Below are positions 9,501 through 15,682 of a DNA stretch of 27,464 nt, piece after piece; within the stretch, counting starts at the first letter, position 1; each line of letters begins with the position of its first letter. Source of the stretch: Chrysochromulina parva. Taxonomy: Eukaryota > Haptophyta > Prymnesiales > Chrysochromulinaceae. The stretch is from contig PJAB01000411.1 of the NCBI GenBank assembly GCA_002887195.1, positions 1-27,464 on the forward strand, written 5' to 3'. The position numbers were made by a program, and so were the translations under genes. The notes below the pieces were generated by a model. It had not been told where the DNA came from. It saw nothing but the letters and a program-made list of their open reading frames with translations, and ran no database searches.

Positions 9501-10312
9501 GCGAGGGTGCGGGCGCTGTCGCGGGCGGCGCACGGAGCAGCCCGGGCGGCGCTCGGGGCGACGCTCGGGGCGAGGGTGCTCGGGGCGAGGGTCCACCACG
9601 GCCGCGCTTGGCCCCCGGGGACCGCCCTGGCGACGGATCAGCAGCTGCGGGTGGGCGCCTGCAGGGCTGCGCGAGCACGGGATCATCGGTGGCCGCATGC
9701 GGCTCTCCGCCGCAGAGCTGCCCGCCGCCTCGACGACAGAACGGGAGCACCATCCCGCCAGACACCGTGCCCCGGCCGCGCGTGGTCCCCGAGGATGGCC
9801 CGAGGAGAGCGTCTGCGCGAGCGACGGTGCCTGAGGGGCCGACGTGCCTCACACGCACGCCCTCGCAACCCTTTTGCTTCGACCAGACATCGTCGTCGAC
9901 CCAGTCGTCGTCGTCGTCGTCCTTCGTCTCGCCTGGACGGTCGCCGCCCCGCATTGGAGATCGTGAGCCTGTCGTGTACGTGGTCACTCGCGTGGGGCTG
10001 CCCTCGCAGGCCGGGTACAAGGTACCGGTGCCACGGTACCGAGGGCCGGGAGCCGAGTCCGTGGGCCCACAGGTGCCACTCATCACAGACTCCTCGCGAC
10101 GATCGCCTGGCAAGGCCTCGGGGGCGGGGGCTGGCCTCGAGGTGCGCGACAGGCTGCGTGCCGTGCGCTCGATCGATCAGCAGAAGACCTTTCCATGGGT
10201 TTCGGCGCCCGTGCCGCTGCAGGACGCGGGCCCGGAGGCAGCCCCCGAACCCACCACCGCCAGCTCCCCCAAAGGAACCTGGCGCCGCCCCTGGTCGTCC
10301 ACTCAAGTGTGA
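3554..10312 (+). CDS. Four-domain voltage-gated cation channel (Cav/Nav superfamily), D-E-D-D filter
   Basis: A 2252-codon intronless frame from the first in-frame ATG. Four repeats of six membrane segments lie at about residues 122-510, 606-848, 925-1292 and 1346-1591. Each has an Arg-rich S4 (IRSVRALRPLRALKRV; LRIMRMLRVLRMLRLMR; LRILRVLRPLRLISR; LRVLRVLRILRILRLLK) and a P-loop. The filter positions read D464 (TFDSW), E805 (MTGEW), D1237 (SSGDSW) and D1532 (LTGDGW), an acidic ring predicting Ca2+ permeability. Near 1617 a Cav/Nav C-terminal EF-hand-like block (SELDPDAYNYIG, then PPPLGVKG) follows, with a weak IQ-like helix (MQVIRERLEESRW) further on. The III-IV linker has Nav-like MTPEQ but no IFM. 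Odd features: a Gly/Ser-rich turret in repeat I, DGALDGA repeats in linker I-II, and a low-complexity tail after about residue 1715 whose last part is less certain. A plasma- or flagellar-membrane Ca2+ channel is likely. Confidence 0.9.
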   Translation: MSAAAAALAARRGLKAENEAKAVRQRYLEENARKLREELNSVKGRPDIMFLIRVARAERLASGDIQEPEPPPNYRIGLERDPPAEEVFGDSGKSYGYRVLCRLRVSDQPRKMAIYIVESRPFDPIILLTILANCCTMAWQSPMDPCCTPKEDFINLCEWIYLYIFTFELMVKILAYGFLLHPGAYLRDAWCQLDFVVVSLAWMPILFPSMGNYSVIRSVRALRPLRALKRVPGMPVLVASIMSVFPKLGNVGALCGFIFLVFGIVGMELFKGTLHNRCALPGFVETADHPLFARRLWEEAGGGSSSLLGGGGGELGGLLGGGEMLASLGGNLSELLVGNSSSSSSSLGGGSLSSSLGSSLGASFASLGGSLVLTGRALKGELDHHKGPLALPDGTLLPYGMTIQDKYDTEVSCSPSKGPNVCIVNEAPKNSTCHYFDRDPNAGMTSFDSIGLAFIILLQTVTFDSWASPMYQMMFAFSPYVWIYFLTICMLGGFFVVNLFLAVIFQQFIAASMVDRATGDMNARADLKSVVLEGGTRGGGAQDGALDGALDGAQDGALDTSVLLESGQERSDGEVGRGGRHCCDCEPEPGTWRHAVGEVATSDAVGNFSTGLVLFNMLLMVLPYEGMTEEYAMNLESASTVVTYIFIVEMFAKLLGIGCANYWSDGWNKLDGTIVCMSILEIVLTIIFAGGGANLSFLRIMRMLRVLRMLRLMRSWKGLYKVVSTFGKALPQMSNLLVLLTLIMTIFSLLGMQIFGAQFTPAVGFSDVPCPSGVCPNKMLSEHPYYQFDYFGPAMLTVFILMTGEWMDAMMPAIQATGKSSCLFFIICMLVGKYLIMNLLVAILLNAFADDSGDDGGKASGRASGRSSGRSTRRSNATDESDESSSMPILPTEEVQWPRDYSLFCFSPHGPTRKFTNWLIARPEFDQVVILAILASSVCLAVDNPRLDPNSTLNLRLAQLDYFWTFFFSVEMLLKVISFSFCGGPKSYITNPWNILDLIIVSISYLVLLAEIFPVFAPLKTLRILRVLRPLRLISRHPGMKLIVSSVIKSLPSVANVMGVCMMLQLVFAILGMQMFSGTMASCTKTDITVRDLCYDPTKFTGPAYLGGEPLPGYAKDGSGNLAVPGRDGFVAGAADIPMNSPAWGSFPSQISSPPPPLALDVSAAAIALPSEAVEVGTEAVMEAVTEAAGAVRRQLKGAGDSGWKPGDPVLWQNSARGSFDNFGEAMRLLYIMSSGDSWEEPMWTMMAATEPGHAPVRNDLSAAAIFAILWMLVGNFVALNLFVGTVVDNFTRIKKESDASATMTPEQMQWVESMKAMAKAKPIKTLREPDQFLRKMLFRLINSSAFDGLITAVIVANIGVMACDYWGIEQDVEVFAKYNSAMTTFAYIYYVEFTIKIIAMGPNGYFGDNWCRFDFTLVTCSLLDQFAAELLAQILPIPPMVLRVLRVLRILRILRLLKGAKELRNLIVTMVLSLPSLVNVGAMLALLTFIFAVLGQNLFPFLKHQDSINSMRNFESLGSAMLLLFQCLTGDGWSSLMTEAMLSPQSGKCNNELEHPNCGSDVAVPYFISFMLLGSFIFLNLVVAVILENFSSLGNINSDLVSASDVELFKEAWSELDPDAYNYIGAYKLKDLLIALPPPLGVKGTRDATREAVSRCFKIKVPTYGGVVYFQDALNCLTHYNYFEDPKTQDMLKLDVGEHETLLSKMTGNVASTPTTARTARTARTVRTARTARTARIEEGEDGKEEKDQLEEEEEVDMGPMAGAPRGPSDDVTTNRLFAMQVIRERLEESRWGAKGRASAAARAAKRRAGMHSKEAVGSPLSSAPPPPMSSHAPRTTPDQLLSGGTPRTTPMLGMYAGDTQMMQRQEAVAADAAAPPAVDEAAAPPAVDEAALRAARRAAFLRRQEEAARASAAAEGGGGERGGGGESAKSGAQRGAERRHGGRPGGAGGVVLAPAAVAGRAGAVAGGARSSPGGARGDARGEGAGAVAGGARSSPGGARGDARGEGARGEGPPRPRLAPGDRPGDGSAAAGGRLQGCASTGSSVAACGSPPQSCPPPRRQNGSTIPPDTVPRPRVVPEDGPRRASARATVPEGPTCLTRTPSQPFCFDQTSSSTQSSSSSSFVSPGRSPPRIGDREPVVYVVTRVGLPSQAGYKVPVPRYRGPGAESVGPQVPLITDSSRRSPGKASGAGAGLEVRDRLRAVRSIDQQKTFPWVSAPVPLQDAGPEAAPEPTTASSPKGTWRRPWSSTQV
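4450..4680 (+). repeat. Gly/Ser/Leu-rich low-complexity insertion in channel turret
   Basis: Imperfect GGC/AGC/CTG triplet repeats coding for GGG, SSS and SLGG motifs, including seven consecutive Ser in the core. It sits between S5 and the P-loop of repeat I (residues about 300-375) and so should be extracellular; NLS and NSS sequons are present. The frame stays open through it. Confidence 0.75.
8698..8766 (+). repeat. 9-bp tandem repeat coding Thr-Ala-Arg in channel tail
   Basis: About seven copies of a CGCACCGCG-like unit encode (T-A/V-R)n, a strongly basic stretch that is followed at once by an acidic run (EEGEDGKEEK, EEEEEVD). It is a charge-block region of the cytoplasmic C-terminal tail. 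Confidence 0.75.
9439..9577 (+). repeat. 69-bp direct repeat (2 copies) in channel tail
   Basis: A 69-bp unit starting TGCGGGCGCTGTCGCGGGCG at 9439 is repeated at 9508, in frame (23 codons, Gly/Ala/Arg-rich). A separate 27-bp duplication lies just upstream (about 9172-9227, AAPPAVDE units). Confidence 0.8.
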
Positions 10313-11019
10313 CGACGACCCGATCTCCTTTGAATCTCCCTCTGAGGACAGCGGCATGGCCCAGCCTGCTCAGTTGCTGGCGGCCCACGCCCTCTGGAGC
10401 TGCACAATGTCGGTGTAGAATCGACTAGAATCTAATGGATTGCCAGACCGCATGCGTGGATGCTGGACTTAAATGTAGGAACCGGACGGAGCACGAAAGG
10501 CAACGTGCATGCTCTCGAGAGGCGTGGATGATGGTTGCCTGAGTCCCACGTGCCCCATATGGTATGCCCCACCCCTGGAGAGGAGAGAGGGTGAGGAGAG
10601 GCCGATGGCCCCGAGTATGGCCCCGAGATGCTTAGTGTCTCGCGGTCTTCACCGCTTGGCCTCGCTGCGGGCCAAGTCGCACGCGCGCGTCCGCATGCGT
10701 GTATAGAATTATTATAGACGTTACTGTTCGACGCGGGCGCGCGCCGGCGAAGCGGCAAGCGCCGGCGGTCGCGGGTCGCGGTCGGAGCGGTCCGGTCCGC
10801 GACACGCCGCGAGGTCGGAAGGAACTCGCGCGGCCGCGCGGGGCGCGCCGCCGGCCGGGGGCCGGGCGCGGGCGCGGGGGCGGCGCGCCGCGCCCACTGC
10901 ATTCCACCAGCCCTTTTCAGAACGATCATATCATTTCAATTCCCACTTCCCACCGCAGGGTCGAGTATAACACGCGTATTGATAACACGCCGCGCGCGCC
11001 GCGCGCCGTCGCCCGTCCT
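10313..11019. other. Convergent intergenic region with extreme GC block
   Basis: Between the channel stop and the transporter stop (two 3' ends). About 10730-10905 is an almost purely C/G block, flanked by AT-rich pockets near 10705-10725 and 10920-10985. The AT pockets may be where 3' processing occurs, but no canonical AATAAA was seen. No coding sequence is supported. Confidence 0.4.
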
Positions 11020-12411
11020 CTATCCAGCCGCGCCGTTGGGGGCCTTGGAGGGGATGTTCGACGCGCCCATGCATGAAGTGAGCAGCGACTCATTCTCCTC
11101 AGGCTCATGATCCTCGCCTGCGGCCTCCGGGGTGGGTGGCGGCGCGAGCAGCGGCGCCTGCCGATACATGGTGCCGCCACCAATGCATGCGAGGAGCGAA
11201 AGTACCGCCCAAGGTGACGTGGCTCCTGAGCGTGTGAAGAGGACCAGGGACGCCAGCACAGTGAGGAGCTTATTCATGACTCCGACCACTGTGAAGGTCG
11301 TGGCAGTCACGAGGTTACGGAAGCCGAAGCCCGTGAAGGAGATACCGAGCCCGATGGCGCAAGAGGCTCCGACTGCGTGCGCGGCATGCGGGGTGCTCAG
11401 CAGCACCTCGAACGCCTCGCCGAGCCGCGAGTACTCGGCCCCGAAGAGCATCATAGGTGGCATGAAGAGGAAGCCGAGCGCGTTGTTGTAGTAGACACGC
11501 GTCCATGTCGACATGGGCACCGAACCGAGCACGTGCTTCACCTGTAGGTCGTCGGCACGCTCCGAGCACGCGATGAGTGTGATTCAAAGAGAGAGCGGCG
11601 CGGTGGTGTGCGGCGAGGTGGTGTGCGGCGAGGTGGTGTGTGGCGAGGTGGTGTGCGGCGCGGCGATGAGCGGCGCGGCGATGTGCGGCGCGGTGAAATG
11701 CTGCGCGCGCCGCAGCAGATCCGAATCTGGGTGCGGGCAGCGCACGTAGACCATCTCGAATGAGAGGACGAGGACGTAGCTCCACGCCCAGAGCCACGTG
11801 TGCACGATGATGCCGTCGTTGGAGGTCGCCGCGTACACGAGCGAGCCGCCGACCACGATCGCGAGCCCACACGCAGAGCGCAGCTCAGGCAGCGCTCTGC
11901 CCATCCAGATCCAATCCGCAGCCGATGTGAAGATGGGGACGATCGTCCGAAAGACGATGGCCGTTTCGACCGAGGCGGCCTGCAGCAGCTTGATGTTCGT
12001 GAAGATCGCGATCCCGAAGAAGAACGGCACGAGCATGAAGCTGCGGGCCTTTGCCCACGCCAGCGGCTCGCACTCCAGCTGGCCGCACAGTGCCAGCAGC
12101 CGCACGACTCCGGCTGACGACAGAAACTGCAGGCACATGAGCGACCCGGGGAACGGAAAGACATTAAGTGCCCACTTGTTGACAACCATCACTGCGAGCG
12201 CAGCACACATGCACGTGCGAGGCATCAGAGCGGAGGATGAGCGCATCCGCTGCCACAATGCATGGCGCGCACTCAGAGAGGAGCATAAGACATAACCCAG
12301 CCCGATCGGTAGCATGTGCGCGATGCCAATGAAATGGTCAGAGCCCGATTGCAACCCGTGCGCGCTGGGCATCGCCTGGGATCCGCTCGACTGTGGATGC
12401 CGCCTCTGCAT
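11020..12411 (-). CDS. Nucleotide-sugar / triose-phosphate-type transporter (DMT superfamily)
   Basis: Two exons: 12411..11746 and 11541..11020, giving 395 aa. The join at TAC|GTGCGC ... CTACAG|GTGAAG restores SFEMVYVKHVLGSVPMSTWT. Family hallmarks of GDP-mannose-like Golgi nucleotide-sugar transporters are visible: VVNKWALNVFPFPGSLMCLQ in the first helix; FTNIKLLQAASVETAIVFR with the Val-Glu-Thr motif; and VYYNNALGFLFMPP. About ten hydrophobic helices are present, with the C-terminal helix ending in an acidic cytoplasmic tail (EAAGEDHEPEENES). It would exchange nucleotide sugar for the nucleoside monophosphate across the Golgi membrane. The start is uncertain: the first ATG gives an unusually long, Ser/His-rich N-terminus, and ATGs at MLPIG or MPRTC could be used. 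Substrate cannot be decided from sequence. Confidence 0.8.
11542..11745 (-). repeat. Transporter intron filled with 15-bp tandem repeats
   Basis: GT-AG intron of 204 nt. Its middle (about 11590-11695) is seven or so copies of a 15-bp unit, in sense CCGCACACCACCTCG with drift to CCGCTCATCGCCGCG. The repeat reads through in frame for 50 codons before a stop, so it mimics coding sequence. Confidence 0.75.
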
Positions 12412-13284
12412 CGGCACGAACGCCAATAGGCTGCGACCGCGCGCGACCGGCGTGCTTTATGTGGTCGGTAAGCGCGACGACGTAAAACTTGCGAAACCTT
12501 TCGTCGGTACATGTACGGTAATTTCGTCGCAGTCCCGCCGCAAACAAGCAAAAGCAAGCGTTCCTCCGGGCCCTGTCTTTACATGTAGGTTTGGGGGGGG
12601 AAGTAAGTGCACTTGCTCACACGTGCGCCGCCTTGGGCCGTGGTTAACGTGGTGTGAGGTGTGAGTGGCCCGTTCGGTCGTGCAGTTCGGTCGGCCGAAG
12701 AAGCGAAGATGATAGATGTAGCGATGATGAGGAATACATGCGTGCCCACACACATGTACCACATGGGTCGTACAGGGGCGGGGATAGTTCAGCCTCCTCA
12801 CAATGTCAATGACCTGAGCATGATGCGGACCCGTCGATCCACGATTACGGTTCACGTTACACGTACCGCTCTTAACCGCTCGAGCGCCCTAGCTCCTGAA
12901 CGTGAACCTACGCGCACCGGAGGTGACCCACGGGCGGGGGAGTTCGAAGTTCCGACCGCGCCCTCGCTTGGTATCGAATTTCAATTTGGAATTACCAATA
13001 GCAATGACGAATACGCACAACCTTACACAACCATCTAAACACCGGTGTAAAGAAAGGGTGAAGTACGAAGACGATGGATGTACGGTACCGGAACCGGTGT
13101 CTCAGACTGAGTAACTCAGAGTATAGTCGATGAGCGCTGCTGTTGGCGAGCGCTGCCTTCGGGTAGCAGCTTTCTAAAAGCGGCCGGTGCGAAAAGGTAA
13201 CGAGCGTGATGGCATGGGACCTCCGAACGAGATCCGAACGAGATCGCCTTTGGCGCGGTACAATTTATCGTGCACTGACGCCGT
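12412..13284. other. Intergenic region, 5' of the transporter and 3' of the receiver gene
   Basis: About 870 bp, less GC-rich than the genes, with poly-G (12591-12600) and several ACATGTA-type palindromic pieces (12508, 12580, 12750). The open frames inside it have no protein-like composition. It should hold the transporter promoter; I see nothing else. Confidence 0.4.
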
Positions 13285-14021
13285 TCAGCTGGGAGGCTTA
13301 GCGTCGGCGGCAGCGGCAGAAGCAGCGGAGGAAGTGCTAGCAGCGGATGTGGCATCCGAAGCTGCTCCTGTCGTCGCCGCTGTACACTCGCGGAGCAAGT
13401 CCTGGAGCTGCTTGGCAGAGACGGGCTTTTCCCAGTAGTCGTCGACCCTGCGTCATCAGGGAGGGAGGGCACGAGCTGCACACGCTCAGTCCTGGGATTT
13501 GCTGTGGGGAGCCCCAGGCGCAGCTTGCAGGCGCTTGCGTACCCTAAGGCGCCGAGAGTGGCCATCGTCTGCTCGTCGGGCGTGTTCCCTGAGACCATAA
13601 TGATGCGCAGGTCCTGCAGCCAGGGATATCCTTCCCGCAGCTTCTCCACGACCTCTAATCCGGTCATGTCGCCGAGTTCCCAATCAAGGAGCATCTGGGC
13701 GAGCACAAGAGCACGAGAGCACGAGAGAACGGTAAGAGCGTGCGTGAGATTCCGAGATTTGCACACCGGCCACGGTATCGGCAGCGAGGCGCACACGCAC
13801 CACGTGAAACGGATTTTGCTCACATCGAGCCTGTGTCAAAGTTGCAAGCGCGGCCGCCCCGTTAGAGCACACCTCGACAGGGCACCCTTGTGAGGAGATC
13901 AAGGACTCGACGACCATGGAAGCAAACTCGTCATCATCGACCTGTGGCGCAGCAGAGCACGGTGGTTAACGTGCCCGAGGCAGTGCCCGAGTTTGTGACG
14001 CACCACAAAGAAGCGTAGCAT
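13285..14021 (-). CDS. Single-domain response regulator (CheY-like receiver)
   Basis: Four exons, 14021..14004, 13941..13801, 13694..13543 and 13447..13285, join in phase to a 157-aa protein beginning MLRFFVVDDDEFAS. All receiver residues are present: acidic pair D8/D9, phosphoacceptor D57 (MLLDWELGDMTG), S88 (IMVSGNT) and K111 in the EKP motif. After the domain (about residue 125) is an Ala/Ser/Thr-rich tail with no output domain. It should take phosphate from a histidine kinase or phosphotransfer protein and act by protein contact. Introns are 62, 106 and 95 nt with GTGCGT, GTGCGT and GTACGC donors. The first exon is only 18 nt. It is divergent from the GT31 gene. No kinase is in the window. 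Confidence 0.85.
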
Positions 14022-14297
14022 ATTGCCGATCTGGCTCCGATGACAATTCCGCACTTCGAACGATTCCGCACGTGCCGTTACGTTTTGCGATTCGTCAAAG
14101 CCTGGAGAGCTCGAGAAGCATTGTTGCTCGTGAGTGCACAATCGCCGTTTCCAGAATGGTGAAGCCGTTGCATAGCCGTTTAGACGCCTGAAAGAATTGC
14201 CAAATCAAGACATCAAATTTCCGAATCGGCACTGCATGTCTGCCCCTGAATCCTGCAACGCAGGCTCCACGCATACGCACGCGGATTCGGATGCATT
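14022..14297. promoter_or_regulatory. Divergent region between receiver and GT31 genes
   Basis: 276 bp between two divergent start codons. A CGCAG acceptor-like site at 14259-14263 is followed by an in-frame open stretch into the GT31 frame, so part of this may be intron and exon of that gene. Confidence 0.35.
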
Positions 14298-15488
14298 ATG
14301 CGTGAAGGCGTTAAGAAAGATCGAAAGAAGCAAGCAGCATGCCTCCTCCCGAGTGGTGCCGCGATGAGAGCCCACACCAACAACGTCACCGTGACAATAG
14401 GCCTCCTCTCACACGTGCCGAAGCCAGCCTTCAGAGACGCAATCCGGCGCTCATGGCTGTCGCCCGCGGCCAAAGAGGATGCTCGCCATGTTGGCGTTCT
14501 CGTCCGTTTTGTGCTTCGGGCCGGCGACTACATGAATGACACGCGTGCGCTTGCAGAAGAGGCGCGGCACGGCGACGTGGCGCTCGTCCCAGCCTCGCCA
14601 TTCCTTGGCCGCAAGCGAGGCCCACTAGCGGCGCTGCTCCTCTGGTGGCGCTGTGCACTAGAGCACTGGCCGCGAGTGAGCCTGATTGGCAAGGGCGATG
14701 ACGACGTGTACCTCAACTTGAAAGGTATTGCTGCGCACGCTCGCGCAAGCGAAGCGAGCGTGCGTGCGGCCACGTCGGGCGCCGAGCCACGCTTGCTTTG
14801 GGGCGCCATGGAACAGTACAGCTGGCATGCGCCGTCTCACCGGCCGATCCACCATCAGCAGGACGGCCCTGGCCGTCGGTGCGAGATGCACGCGGTGCAC
14901 GAGACGCAGGGTGGAGTGTGGGGACCGTTCCCATTTGCTCGCGGGCCCCTGTACATGGTCTCTCGCTCGCTGGTCGCCGAGTTGCTTGCGAGCGCGTGGC
15001 TGCGTGAGCTGTGGAATGCGACCCTCGCGTCCGCCGCGGATGAGCTCCGTCGCGAGCGCGCGCTCCCGTACGAGGACGTCTTCACCGGCCTCGCGCTGAG
15101 CGCAGCCATCCAGGCGCATCCAGGCTTGGCACTCGTCGAGACTGGCTACGGCAACGGCCGGGCGTCGCCAGTCTATTCCGATGGATGGGGCCTCGCGCTC
15201 AAGAGCTCGACCCTCGTCATGCACATGCGAACCAAGGTGGCCTCGCGCCTCGCCTTCTCGCACCGATGGCTCGAGAAAGAAGGCAGGGAGTGCCGCCCAC
15301 AAGATGCTCAGAACGACGCGACGCGTGCGGCGTGGGTACGATGTGGCTGGCCGACGCGTCGTGCAGGCACTGTGTCGTGCACCGGCGCGCTGTGGCGTCG
15401 ATGCAGCACGAATCGGAGCGCATATCTCCACTGTGACACCACCCTCGTGGACTTGACCAAAACCGCTCGCGCGTCTACAATCAGTTAA
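14298..15488 (+). CDS. GT31-type galactosyltransferase-like protein
   Basis: A 396-aa frame with the landmarks of beta-1,3-galactosyltransferases (Galactosyl_T): FRDAIRRSWL (about 45-54), the metal-binding DDD at 134-136 within IGKGDDDVYLNL, a GPLYMVSRSLV segment, and YEDVFTGLAL at about 258-267, the E-D-V motif where the catalytic base is expected. The C-terminal 60 residues carry several Cys that may form disulfides. Such enzymes transfer a hexose from a UDP-sugar to a glycan in the Golgi lumen. No N-terminal signal anchor is visible, unusual for the family; the frame is open upstream of the ATG to an acceptor at 14263, so a 5' exon with the anchor is likely. Donor sugar cannot be told from sequence. 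Confidence 0.75.
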   Translation: MREGVKKDRKKQAACLLPSGAAMRAHTNNVTVTIGLLSHVPKPAFRDAIRRSWLSPAAKEDARHVGVLVRFVLRAGDYMNDTRALAEEARHGDVALVPASPFLGRKRGPLAALLLWWRCALEHWPRVSLIGKGDDDVYLNLKGIAAHARASEASVRAATSGAEPRLLWGAMEQYSWHAPSHRPIHHQQDGPGRRCEMHAVHETQGGVWGPFPFARGPLYMVSRSLVAELLASAWLRELWNATLASAADELRRERALPYEDVFTGLALSAAIQAHPGLALVETGYGNGRASPVYSDGWGLALKSSTLVMHMRTKVASRLAFSHRWLEKEGRECRPQDAQNDATRAAWVRCGWPTRRAGTVSCTGALWRRCSTNRSAYLHCDTTLVDLTKTARASTIS

Positions 15489-15682
15489 TCAGCTAGCGAA
15501 ACAAACCTCACAGGGAGCTGTGTTCGGGTAGCCTTGCGTTACAGAGAGACCCGCCCGACACTGCAAGTCTACCCATTTATGTCCCACAAGATCAAACATG
15601 ATTTCGGTCGATGTTTGAGATCGGATTGAGCTCTTTCGCTCGTTCACGCGACGTTCCGGAGGAAGGCGCGACACGGGGCACA
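15489..15682 (+). promoter_or_regulatory. Short region between GT31 and NhaC-like genes
   Basis: 194 bp, relatively AT-rich, containing an alternative in-frame ATG for the antiporter at 15611. It must contain the GT31 3' end and the antiporter promoter. Confidence 0.35.

Noticed and set aside
8631..10113. Long overlapping minus-strand frames (355 and 346 codons)
   Set aside because: Pro/Arg/Ser-rich without motifs, as expected opposite GC-rich repetitive coding sequence. I keep some doubt because the sense tail is also low-complexity.
10730..10905. Extreme GC block as an RNA gene
   Set aside because: No recognisable tRNA, rRNA or snRNA landmarks; simple C/G-rich composition explains it.
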